A stretch of DNA of 64,000 nucleotides from Parus major. Taxonomy: Eukaryota > Chordata > Aves > Passeriformes > Paridae. Made by a program: the position numbers and the translations under genes. This document shows positions 1 to 10,507 of the stretch, in pieces (positions within the stretch are counted from its first letter, which is position 1; every line of letters starts with the position of its first letter). The notes below the pieces were generated by a model. It did no database searches. It was not told the origin of the DNA and saw only the letters and a list, made by a program, of their open reading frames with translations. The stretch lies in the NCBI RefSeq assembly GCF_001522545.3, contig NC_031776.1, positions 34,568,274-34,632,273 on the forward strand, given 5' to 3'.

Positions 1-1715
1 AACTCTCTCCTGTAATTCAGATTTGAGTGATGAAACCCAAGAATGCCGAGCAGCTGGGAGCGGGTCTCAGAGTGCTGATAGTGGGCAAGCTGGGGAGTAT
101 CACATTTCTCCCCGAGGAACAGGCGTGGGTTATTTTTTTTTTTCCCCTTGGGGTTAAGTCTTTTGTTTTGTTTGTGTATTCTGCTCTTAGCTTTGCTCTT
201 TTCCCCGAGGTTCACAATGGGAAATAAATCAAACTCATCTCTTTTCCTTGCAGTTTCCCAGGGAGGAGGAGAGCAGGAACACCTCATCCCATCCTCCCAT
301 CACTCCCAGCCTCTCTCGCCAGGGTCTGCCCGGCCTCTCCTCGCAGCTCCAGAGGTCTGGATATTACCATCCATCACAGCAGCTCGGCTTCCAGCGCTTG
401 CTAAACGCCTGAATTTCCCGCTGGCTCGATGAACAGCGTTCAGCTTGTGGTACATTACCCAGGCACCGGGTGAATGGGGCTGAGCGCTCCTGTTTGGCTG
501 CGAGCGCCGCGTTCACCTGAGCTCGCTGGCAGGATGAATAGCTCACCGCCGTTCTGCTGCTAACCCCCTTTGTCAACCAGCACTGAGCCATGGACCTTAT
601 TACAAAGGCCGACAGCTCCCTGGAAACTTAAATCCACTCTTTTTCCCTTCTCTACCATAGGGAGCTGTAAAAGAAAAGGACTTGGTTGGTAGGCATGTAA
701 TATAACAAAAACCCCTCTGTTGTGGCAGGATCCAGACTCCCCAGTAACAATGGGGATTATGCTCTCACATCGAAAATGCAGTTGCTAGTTTTAACTGGAG
801 TACCTTATTACAGATTCCTACAGAGCACATTTATGTCAGGGGCTTGGATGTTTAACTTAAGTCAAGCCTGGTAGCAGAGAGAGCTCAGCAACCTCTGGTT
901 TGGGTTGTGGTTTTGGTTTTTGGTTGTTTTTTTTTTTTTTATATGGAGGGGAAAGATGCAGCTTGATATGCTGCTTTGGTGCTACCTTCCCCCAAACCAC
1001 TTCTCAGAGAGCTTTAAATATCCTGACACTGGCACCGGGCAGGGGCTGGCAGAAGAATGGATTTTTTCATCTGATTGCTCGCCAAGGTTGTTTTCAAGAA
1101 GAAGTAGAAGAAGAAGGGGAAAGAAAAAACCCAAAAAAACCCCTTTTGCATGCCAGTCATTCATTGCCTGCCAGTTCCCATGGTTCTCCTACGGATGGTA
1201 GCCACAGAACTATTCAAAGTACAGTAAACACTGAGGAAAAGTGAAAAGAAACTCATGAAGCAGAGAACAGAGAAGGAAAAGGAGTTGGGTATGGGATACA
1301 TGGTAGTAAGAGTCACTTAGGAATTACTTTAGGGTGTACCATGAATGCTTCACTCAGTGCCAGCAGTAGCTGGACCAGCACAGTTTAGGGAGGACCTACC
1401 CCACTTCAGCAGGATGGGGAAACCAGCTGATGTCACAGCAGGTGGGGCAGTGGGGAGGCAGTGACTCTGCTCTGAGCTATCACAGATGGAAAAAAGGGTG
1501 TTCACAATGTAATTTAGCTGCACTTGGGAAGAGTATATACAGTCCTCTGCATGTACTGCAGATCCCAGGGGACTTGTGCCATCACCCTCTTTTCTGCTCT
1601 TTCTTCCTCTGGAGTGGAGTAAGTGTTTGTTGTTTTTTAATTTTGGTTTTCTTCTTAATATTAATTTTTGTCTGTTTCATAAATCAGGGAATGAAAAGAG
1701 GGGAGATGAAGTGTG
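1..1715. other. Unique noncoding DNA with a small CpG-rich patch
   Basis: No gene or known repeat was recognised. Most is ordinary AT-leaning, CpG-poor DNA with short T runs near 130 and 925. The exception is about 384-555, where roughly 15 CpG dinucleotides fall in some 170 bases. The open frames here overlap on both strands and show no recognisable domain. Promoter, enhancer or chance composition cannot be separated from sequence alone. Confidence 0.6.
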
Positions 1716-1831
1716 ACATCCCATCCCTGGAAGTCTCCCCTGGCATAGTGGCAGGTATCCCTGCCTGTGACAGAGGGTTGGGATGAGAAGAGCTTTAAGG
1801 TTCCTTCCAACCCAAATCAGCCCATGATTCT
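1716..1831 (+). repeat. CR1 LINE 3'-end fragment
   Basis: The block reads as the 3' tail of avian CR1: 'CATCCCTGGAAGT', then a 'GTGGCAGGTATCCCTGCC' section, 'GCTTTAAGGTTCCTTCCAAC', and a terminal 'CATGATTCT'. The central part of the usual tail (the AAGGCCAGGTTGGATGGGGC section) is missing, so it is internally deleted. It is a 5'-truncated dead copy with no open frame. CR1 identity rests on remembered family consensus. Confidence 0.8.
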
Positions 1832-3559
1832 AACTCTTGTTGTTTTCTTGATATGAATTCATTTTTCTTATCTCCAGGGCAGGGGAGCTGTAGGTGGAGA
1901 TCTCCATAACGAGACCACTCGTGCAAGGGACATCTGCATTGCCTTCAGTGTGTGTATCATATTTAACCCCCTGGGACAAGAGAGGTGATGTACCAGAGAA
2001 AAAGTAATTATCTCATTCAGAGCAAAACTTTTACAGAGAGAGGGGGGGAGTTTAGCACTATGGATTTTTCTGATACAGTTAAGCACAGGAAAGATGCTGA
2101 GATGGATCAAAACTTTCCTTCCCTGTGAATGGTACAATGTGGTTCCCATATTGGTTTTCCTTTAATACTTTCATTATCAAAAATCTCTTTTCTTTGACAA
2201 GCCATTTGAAACCCTACAGATTTATTTGTTGTTTACATTATGAATTGCACAAATCAAGCCATACAGGATTGGATCAGAGGATAGCTTTCCTCTGATTAAA
2301 AGATAGTGGGAAATCCCACTGGCCTGGGGTAGTTCTGAGATTCTTCTCTCTTGAGCTTCTTGTGCCTGAGGTTGGTACCTAAGACAGACACCTGGTCCCG
2401 TGACTTTTGAAATCCCAGTTACTCTCCCTGGTGCCATCTGAGGGTCTCCCCTGCACTCCTGTCTGGGACAGGTTCTCCCCTGCTTTTGTACTCTTGTGTG
2501 AAATGGAAACTCAAGGGTTATGCTATCAAATTATGCATTGTTTAGGGGGAAAAAAAACCAAACCAACACAAAATCCACCAAAAAATTCCAAAATCAATCA
2601 GTTCTCTGACTGAAGAGGAAGCTGCACTTGGAGAAGAGCAATAAGAGCTTTTAGGTGTCTTGAAGTTTGACTCTTGTGAAGATAAGAGGAACTCAAAGTC
2701 ATAGCAAAATTTATATCTCTCTACAGCCACGGAAAGTCTTTGTACTTGAGCAGAGCAGCTTTACAAGCAACAGGTGAAAGGTAGCAATGAGCATCTGCCC
2801 AAATCTGAGGACCAGCAGACTTTGAGGGTGCTGGTGTTCCTCAGGAAGGTGAGACCCTCAGGGCTGTGCAGCCACCGAGGGGGTGCTGGGGTGGCTCCTT
2901 GGGGTTTGCCCAGCACGGGCTCTGTGCTTGTGTAAAGAGCAGAAGGTCCCAGGGAGATCCCGACTGTCTCAGCAGCTCCCCTCTCTCACACAGCTGCAGC
3001 ACTGATTCATCTCTGTTCCCAGGCTCTCCTCCACACTGAGAGTGCAGCAGGCACCTGGTGTGCTAAATAATCCTCCAGCAGTAGGCTGGGAGATGATTAA
3101 CTCTTCCATCACCACGCCAGTGAGCTCTGCAGAGCACATGGCTGGCAGTGGGGAAGGATCCCACAGGAAAGCGGCGGAACACCTGTTTTTTATTGAAGTG
3201 GTGTACTCGAGGAGCATAACACTGCAGCCCTAATGTGCAGGGCAGACTACTTCAGAGCAGTGCAAAAGGGGAAAAAAGGCAGCCTGAAGTGTGTGTGGGT
3301 CTTTTCAAAACACCTGCAAGTAATATTGGAGAGGACAGATGCGAGATGGAGATGTGAAAGGGTGAAAGTGGCTTGATCCCCACCTCAGCTGCAGGAAGGC
3401 AGGGAGCAGCATCAGGGGAGTGTTTGAGGGAGGTCAGGTTGAGCAGCAGGAGGCTGAGAGCTCCCTTTGAATCTCCAAAACCAGAGGTTGCTGTCAGCCT
3501 GGCTGCTCCTCAGTGCTGCACAGCAAAGGGTTGGGATGGGGATCCCAGGAAATGAGGAA
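1832..3559. other. Unique noncoding interval
   Basis: No gene, RNA gene or clear repeat was found. There are only short A runs (around 2550) and moderately GC-rich text near 2850-2990 and 3370-3530. The small open frames have no recognisable domain and lie opposite one another. Confidence 0.5.
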
Positions 3560-3754
3560 CCCCATTCACTGTGGCTGGACATCAGGAAGCATTTCTGCAC
3601 TGAAAAGGTCATTAGACACTGGAAGGGGCTGCCCAGGGAGCTGCTCCAGAAATCTCAGTGCTCTGGATTAGTTTCAGGGTAGTGTTTGGTCAAAGGTTGG
3701 ACTCTATGGCCTTAGAGGTCTTTCCCAACCTAAACCATTCTGTGATTCTTTGAT
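3560..3754 (+). repeat. CR1 LINE 3'-end fragment
   Basis: It matches the CR1 tail in order: 'GGCTGGACATCAGGAAGCAT', 'GGAAGGGGCTGCCCAGGGAG', 'GGTCAAAGGTTGGACTCTAT', 'AGAGGTCTTTCCCAACCTAA' and the terminal ATTCTGTGATTCTTTGAT microrepeat. The 'GGTTGGACTC...GGTC..TTCCCAACCT' wording differs from the GGGATCCAGG-type copies elsewhere here, suggesting another CR1 subfamily. The 5' edge is approximate. Confidence 0.88.
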
Positions 3755-5129
3755 CCCTGCAATTGTTTCCTCCATCACAAGCTTTCCACTGGTTTAAGAA
3801 GCTCCTGCCTTTTTGTGCCCTCATTTCAAGAAGGATATGGCTTTGTGCCACTAAAAGAGGTACACAAGGGAAAGGGGAGTTGACAATGACTCTCTTTAGG
3901 ATCTTTCTCTGACTTTATGCTCTAGGAAATGAGGGACTGGGAGGAGCACACTCGATGCCAGCACGTCTACCTGTGACCCCACACTTGTGCAGCAGGCTGT
4001 GCACTGGCCCTGTGGAGCTTCCTTCATGCTCCTGATGATTTATAGGGGAATTGGCAGCAGGAAATGCAGCTGAAAAAAAAATCTGCTATCCTACAAAATA
4101 AAGAAAGTTCTGCATATGGCAAAGGGGATGGGCCTGGGGTCTGCAATGACACATTAAAAAAAAAAAAAAAAAACAAAAAAAAAAAGTTCTACATGCTGAG
4201 AAAACAGACATCTGGTCATCTGGGACCAAAATCTCACTTTGTTCTTGAGCTGATGAATAATTCAAAAGGCCAAAGTGATATTCAAGTGTGGGTGTAGACC
4301 TCTGACTTCCCAACACACCTTCTGCAGGTAAGCCATTGTTCTGGATGACCAGTGCAATTCCAGGGGCACAAAGTGCTGGGAGAAAGACAGGAAATCTGTT
4401 TAAATACACCCCAGAAATGATGAGTTTCAGTAAGGTTATTTAAAGCTTAAGAGAATTTGGCAGAGTGTCTGTTGCTGTTATCCCCTTCTTTCCTTGGTCC
4501 CAGCTCTCTGCCATGTTAAAGTGAGCAGGAGAGGTGGCCCTGTCAAGCTTTCAAAAGGCAGAATACTGAAAAGGTCAGAGTAGTAAACTATGACAGAGCA
4601 TGTAAGTCATTATCATTCTAATATTGCCTCTGTAATGAGAACGGGAGCAGAGCAAATTATTGTGAAATATGTTGTAAAACTTGGGAAAACGCAGTTCTAT
4701 TGCTGCCTAAGTTCTTTAATGACGAGTGTGTTCTATGTGTGTCTTTATAAACGTGCTCTGTAGCTTGAAGGAGGCTGAAAGAAAAAGATTTGTGGCAATT
4801 TCCATGGTAACTATTCATTTCCTGCCCCCAAACATAAGGAAAACTCACATTGCTGAAAGGTTGGGGGAAACTGAAGCAAACTAAAGAGCTTGGGGGTTTT
4901 GTTTGATTGTTTGTTTTGTCTGTTGCTTGTTTTTATTTAGGGTCTGTCAAAAGTTTGTCATTAATTCCTGACATTGGAGTAACACAAAGTTGAGGGTGAG
5001 GTATTTTTGCTATACCTAGGTCCACATGACTCATAAAAGTCCCATGATGTATGAAGGAAGAGCAGTCAAAGAAATGGTGATGTTGGGAGCACCACCTGGT
5101 AGAAGAGCTTGTAGCATAGTAAAAAAGAG
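3755..5129. other. Unique noncoding interval with a poly-A tract
   Basis: No gene recognised. An A-rich tract at about 4154-4187 (A18, one C, then A11) has no SINE or retrogene body upstream and is treated as simple sequence. The rest is unremarkable AT-rich text. Confidence 0.5.
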
Positions 5130-5239
5130 ATTGAACTGCAGAATCTGCCATAGCAGGCAACTACTTCCCCTCATATGAATTTGAGTAAATAAGTTATGAC
5201 TGCTTCAAAGTATTAGGCTAGAGGTGAATTAAATATCCA
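5130..5239 (+). repeat. 110-bp direct repeat, copy 1
   Basis: This block, beginning 'ATTGAACTGCAGAATCTGCC' and ending 'GAATTAAATATCCA', recurs in the same orientation at 6963-7072. I count 108 of 110 matching bases (A/C at 5196, T/C at 5215 of this copy) and no internal gaps. The flanks diverge abruptly, apart from a possible gapped extension of about 10 bases on the right. No poly-A, terminal inverted repeat or obvious target-site duplication is visible. It is not CR1. Confidence 0.95.
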
Positions 5240-5363
5240 CCTGTGTAGGTAAGTCCCAATTAATTGTGGGTGTTTGTTTGTGGGTGATTTCTGTGCTGGA
5301 ATAAATCCCTCAGACCCAATCTCCATCCCTGCAGGGGGACACCAGACCAGGAGGGTTCACTGA

Positions 5364-5609
5364 AACTGATGGGAACAGAAGAGGAAATGTCCTCAAGCTG
5401 TGCCAAGGGAGGTTTAGGTGGATATTAGGGAAAATTTCTTTGCTGTCAAGGTGGTCAAACATTGGAAGGGGGCAGTGGTGGAGTCCCCATCCCCAGAGGG
5501 ATTTAAAAGCTGTGTAGAAGTGGCACTTGGGGACATGGATTAGTGCTGGAGAATGGATAGACTCAACGATCTTAAAGATCTTTTCCAACTTAAGTAATTC
5601 TATGATTCT
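5364..5609 (+). repeat. CR1 LINE 3'-end fragment
   Basis: It follows the CR1 tail closely: 'GAGGAAATGTCCTCAAGCTG', 'GGAGGTTTAGGTGGATATTA', 'GGTGGAGTCCCCATCCCCAG', 'TGGCACTTGGGGACATGG', 'GATCTTAAAGATCTTTTCCA' and a terminal TTCTATGATTCT. The 3' end is intact and the 5' end truncated. No CR1 open reading frame is included. Confidence 0.92.
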
Positions 5610-6007
5610 AGCTTTTATCTTATTCTGACAATCTGCAGCCTTTTATGCATTCAGAGATTTAAATAAAATAGATTATGGGTTGATTTCTGTAAACCATGGA
5701 AAACTTCACTCTTGGGTGTGCAAGCTGGCTTTTGTCAGTTTGGCTTTCTTTGATATCTGAGATTGCAAATGAAAATACAAAATGAAATGAAAGTTGTACC
5801 AAATGTGCAATATGTTGTTTCTACCAAGGAAGATGGCATTTCTGTGTGAACTGTACACATTCAGGACTTTGATCTTCAGGTGAGAGAAGCCACAGTCAGA
5901 AAGTGCTCATGGCATTTCAAAACTAGGTTGTGATCACAGGAAACCACCTGTGATGTATTCTGGCTCAGATAATTCAGAGAGACAGAGGAAATCAGACTCT
6001 TTGCTCA

Positions 6008-6317
6008 TCTTGTTCTAACCCCTGACACAGGCAGGGACACCTCCCACTATCCCAGATTGCTCCAAGCCCCGTCCAGCCTGGCCTTGGACACTTCCAGGGA
6101 TCCAGGGGCAGCCACAGCTTCTCTGGGAACCCTGTGCCAGGGCCTCCCCACCCTCACAGGGTTGAATTTCTTCCTAATATCTAATCTGAACTTGCTGTCC
6201 TTCAGTTTGAAGATGTTCTTCCCTGTCCTACCACTCCAGTCCCTTGTAAATAATCTCCATCTTTCTTGTAGGTTCCCTTCAGGTACTGTAAGGTTGAAAT
6301 CAGATCACCCCAGAGTG
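6008..6317 (-). repeat. CR1 LINE fragment, 3' tail missing
   Basis: In reverse orientation it carries the CR1 block order: 'CAGGCAGGGACACCTCCCAC', 'CTGGCCTTGGACACTTCCAG', 'GATCCAGGGGCAGCCACAGC', 'CTCACAGGGTTGAATTTCTT' and 'GGTTCCCTTCAGGTACTGTA'. The outermost 3' bases (TCATAGAATGG...) are absent on the left. It extends further 5' into the element than most copies here. Confidence 0.9.
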
Positions 6318-6962
6318 ATTTTTAAATAGAAATATGACAGTGGCTGTCCTGAGTGGGACTAGATGTCCCTGGTGGGTTGGACTGAAGGTCCCACACTGCC
6401 ACTGCAGCCTCTGGCAATGTCCATGAAATCAGAACAGGGGACACCTCCTCAGATTTCTCTGAAACACTTCTCTGGAAAGCAGTGATTCAAGATGGCTTTT
6501 GTTGGGAACATCTGGGATTTGGTTTCAGGCTCAGCTGCAGTGAATGTGAGGAAAAGTGTGTCTTCACGGTTAATTTTTAGCTTATGCGACAACATTTAAC
6601 GGGCTGCTGAAATGTTTAAAAGATGGCACATACATAAGTGTTTGTGGCTCCTCAGTTGGTGAACAATCTGCTCTGACCACACATGAATTTGATTTATGTG
6701 AAAGGGCTGAAGTACCACAGGACACCAGAACCCCCTTGATCTCAAAGTTTTCAGGTTTTGGCAGAGTTTAGCATGAACAGAAAACGTGTGGGAGCTTGTG
6801 AGCCCCTTGGCTTTTGCAGGGGAGGGTGGGGGTTCTGAGGAACCAGCTCTCACCACACACCTCACCTTGGCAGGTAGCTGAATTCCTCCAGAAACTCTTT
6901 ATTCAAAGGATATGAAGCACAGGACTTGTCTCATAATCAGGTCATGGCCTTCAGAGGGAAAT
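6318..6962. other. Unique noncoding interval between CR1 and repeat copy 2
   Basis: No gene recognised. A short phrase near 6365-6405 ('GGGTTGGACTGAAGGTCCC') faintly recalls a CR1 tail but is too short and diverged to call. Confidence 0.5.
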
Positions 6963-7072
6963 ATTGAACTGCAGAATCTGCCATAGCAGGCAACTACTTC
7001 CCCTCATATGAATTTGAGTAAATAAGTTCTGACTGCTTCAAAGTATCAGGCTAGAGGTGAATTAAATATCCA
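6963..7072 (+). repeat. 110-bp direct repeat, copy 2
   Basis: Second copy of the block at 5130-5239, same orientation, 1,833 bases downstream start to start, with two substitutions. The two CR1 fragments lying between the copies are visibly more degraded relative to the family pattern, so the pair appears young. Whether the block has further copies outside the window cannot be seen. Confidence 0.95.
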
Positions 7073-8400
7073 GTAGGAAGTGTGTGGTGCTGCAAGGGTT
7101 AACTGCAGCCTCAGTATTTTTCTGAGAAAGCAGAGGGGGGAAGAAATCTGGACCCAGATTCCAGATCCAGCTATGCTTCACGGGGTGAGCTTCACTCTTC
7201 TCTTTAACAGGCAAAAACAATACGGTGCCCCAATTATTCTTTTATTTTGCAAAATGTCAAACTGCACGTGATCCATTTAATTTCTACAAGTGTTCCAAAT
7301 GGGAGAGCTGTCTAGATGTCCCTTTAATTGAGCAATACCCCTCATAGCAACTATAGTTTCAAACATCCCTGAAAAAGCTACAATAGACCTAATACACATA
7401 CAGAGCCTCAGTTAGAATCTAAACTAATTTTTGGAGTTAAAAATCTATTTAACCTGTAGCTGTAACTCCTTATTGAACTCTCCTCATCTATTTTTCCTTC
7501 ATCTGGCTTGCAAAAATGATGCCTTTTTTTTTTTTTCTTTTTTTCCCCTAAAGTTGTCTATGAGATCTTCCTCTGATGATGGATCTGTGCTGTACACTCA
7601 CCTCCCAGAGCTGAGAAAAGGTCACTGGCAGTTCACTCTCTCCTTAAAATTTGAGAGAGTGACTTGCTCTGTAGTACTGAAGTTACATATAGAAGCTGTG
7701 AGACATAAAAACAGTATTGTGCCAGCTTGTCAGAAATTCACCAAGCAGCTGTCCCTCAGGTTTCTCATGGATGCCTGTGTGCACATATCTGGCATTTTCC
7801 AAACTGTAAAGGGCCTGAAAGGTAACTAAAACAACCAAGGCAATTTATTCACTGAACAGAGGAGATGGCTAAAATCCTGTGGGGCTTTTCCCCCCCCACC
7901 TTTCCTTCTATTTTTTCCCTCACTGGCAAGAATGTGGACTTCGTTTGTCATCCTGTGGGCCTACCTATAGCGGTGCAAAGGTGAAATGCCTGAATATTAA
8001 GCCATAATCCATCATTGTACACACACTAATTACTTTCTGTCCTCCCCTCCTCTTGTCACCGTGGTCCAAAGCAGGTTTTGGGAGGCTGAGTACATTCATC
8101 TGAGATGTTTAGCTGCCACGCTCCGCTGCATCCCTGTATGATCTGCCTGGGCTCAGGCCCCCAGAGGAAATTTGTGCATGCATACTGTATGTGAACTTTA
8201 GATAAATAAATAAACAGGAGAAACAGCTTCCAGATAATTGAAAGCGAGTGAAGGAGGGAGCAAAAAGAAAACAATTTCTCAGGGGAGAAGCAGGCTGAGG
8301 TGGCAGGTATGATTAAAATCCATATGATTTATGAGTAGGTGCATTACTAACATGACAAACCCTTACTGTTTGTTTGTTTTGTTGCATTTGACAATAAAGT
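7073..8400. other. Unique noncoding interval
   Basis: No gene or repeat family recognised. Short T and C runs occur near 7525-7550 and 7890-7900. An open frame at 7431-7829 (132 aa) has no recognisable domain and crosses a T run, so I treat it as chance. Confidence 0.5.
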
Positions 8401-8512
8401 TTCTTTTTTTCACCCACTTTTTTTTTTCTTCACTTCTTTTTTTCCTCCCTTCTCCTTTCTTCCTCTCTCTCTTTTTTTTTTTTTTTTTTTTTTTTTTCCT
8501 CCTTGTCTCCTT
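8401..8512 (+). repeat. Pyrimidine tract ending in poly-T
   Basis: About 110 bases are almost entirely T and C on the + strand, with T9-T11 stretches, CT-rich phrases and an uninterrupted T run of about 26 near the right end. Such homopurine/homopyrimidine tracts can form triplex DNA. It is not preceded by a recognisable retroelement body. Confidence 0.9.
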
Positions 8513-10343
8513 GCTGCAGGTTTTGCTCAGGAGTTAGCCACTCAGGAATTCCTAGTGCCTGACTGAGCAGTAATTTAGCAAGCTCTCTTGTGCTCTTTTC
8601 CTGTCAGCATTAACATGTCAATTCATTTTAATAGTCTGGGCATGCGCAGGGGGGGATGCATTTTCTCAGTAGGTATCCCATGAGCCCACCCCGTGGTGCA
8701 GAAATGTGTTATAGCTTGTCTCAGGCCACAGAGACTTCAGCAGGTTTATTTTCATTATGGCCAAGCATATTTGTTAAGACAAAGCATGAACAAGAGAAAA
8801 GAATACACAAAAAAATGAGACTCTAAAATATTAAAGGGGGATCTATGTGTCTGATTGGTAATTTATGACCTGGGCACAGGAGTGGTTAGAGAGGACTTTT
8901 TTGCACGATATCATTACGTGGGTTCAAGAAAATACATGCTGCCACTTCCTCTGGTTTTTGGAAATTAAATGATATTGTGCTACATTAGGAATTATCTGCA
9001 ATCGTGATTAATAGTTGAATTGGATTTTATATCAAACCAGAATTTACTTGCCATCTTTCTTATTAAAGAGCCTTCAGATAGATTTGTATTTAATGTTTTG
9101 GCTCCCTTATATAAAACCAAGGGCTGTTCAGACCAAGAGACAACCCTTGGATTACAGCATAATCTTCCTATTAAAAAAAAAATAAATTGAATTTTTACAT
9201 ACTTTAAACTTGGGAGCAGAAATTGTAGATTTATGAGAAGAGAGAAGCAAAAAAATTAGAAAGCTACCTCTTGGCATCTCAAATGACATGTTTCCAGATG
9301 CAACCTAAATTAAGCCAAGGTATTTTGGTTGTACAGTACCTTAGTGGAATTAAATATTTAAGCACACAGAGCTGTGGTATCAGCGTCCGTATGGTACAAA
9401 TACTTCTTCAGCCCAGCTGGACTCAGCTACATTATCTAAGCGACCTGAAAAAGGTAAAATTCATGGTTTATTTTTAAAGGATTCTCTTCTCTTAAGGAAA
9501 ATATAATTTTGTGGGAAGTCCTGCCTTTCTTGCTCTCTGTAGGCACATGGAACTGCAACATCCTCAACCTCTGCTGGGAACATGCTTGTTCTGTTGTTGA
9601 GTAGGTGGAGAATTATGTCAGGAATCTGAAGTCTGGCCTAGAGATTCCCTCTCATTCCACTGTGGAAGGAACAAACTAATTTCCTCAAAACAGGAATGCA
9701 CAAAGTACCTTTCTTAAGGAGCAGGCTCTGCTCGATGCTGGTCAGCAGGGCTTTTCTCAAAAGCAGCTGGCACAAGATGTCTCAAGACAAAACATTATGG
9801 CACAGGGCTATAGAAAAGCCAAACAAACCCCTGCTTTGGGCTGAGTTGTGTCTGTCCACTGGTCAGACAGTTGTTCTTTATGGCCTGAAAATGCACAGTG
9901 ACAGGGGAAATGCTGAGTGTGAGGGAGGGCTCAGCTCCTGACAGACAGCACATCTGCTGAAAGCAGGAGCAGTGGCACAGTCTGTGCTCCATGTCTGGAG
10001 GGTAGCACAGGACTGCTGAAACTGGCTTCTGGTGAGCCATTCCTACAGCAGGAAAAAAAAAAAAATATGGGAAAAGGTGAAGGGAACTCTCAGACTGTGC
10101 CCAACACCCTGAGAAATAATTGTGTAAGTCAGGAAATGTCAGGACACACCTGCTCGGTGAGAGCCTTACGTCTCTTATTTTCACCATCTCACTGATAAAA
10201 AGTGGGATGGTAAAAATGTCCTGGATAGATGTACAATGTGTCACCAAACCACCCCTGGCCACAGCCCACAGAGCTGTCCCTCTGAGAGGGTCATTTTGCC
10301 ATCAGTGTATGGTGGGTTCCAAGGAGATCCTTCTCCTCGTGCC
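8513..10343. other. Unique noncoding interval
   Basis: No gene recognised. A frame at 9271-9477 contains a donor-like 'AAAAAGGTAAAA' near 9448 but has no recognisable protein family and no convincing acceptor, so it is not called. Short A runs occur at about 9173 and 10051. Confidence 0.5.
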
Positions 10344-10507
10344 TTGAGGAATTTGGGCAACTTGTTCTAACCTCTTTCAGTCAAGAATTCCCTCCTAACA
10401 CCTAATCTAGGTCTCCCTTTTTTAGCTCAAAAAATGTTCCCCTTCTCCTGTAAGTATCTGCCTTTTTAAAAAGTCAGTCTCCCTATTTTGACGAGCTCCT
10501 TATAAGT
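10344..10507 (-). repeat. Degraded CR1 LINE fragment
   Basis: The + strand reads 'GGGCAACTTGTTCTAACCTC', 'CAAGAATTCCCTCCTAACAC', 'CTAATCTAGGTCTCCCTTTT', 'AAATGTTCCCCTTCTCCTGT' and 'GACGAGCTCCTTATAAG', which follows the reverse complement of the CR1 tail interior. It lacks the 3' terminus and is more diverged than most copies, so the boundaries are soft. Confidence 0.7.

Noticed and set aside
4154..4187. Poly-A tract as a processed-pseudogene or SINE tail
   Set aside because: No gene-like or SINE-like body lies upstream and no target-site duplication was seen.
6340..6410. Possible additional CR1 tail ('GGACTAGATGTCCCTGG' and nearby)
   Set aside because: Too short and diverged to separate from chance similarity.
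9271..9477. Possible exon ending in a donor-like AAAAAGGTAAAA
   Set aside because: No convincing acceptor, no recognised protein, and one donor-like word is expected by chance.
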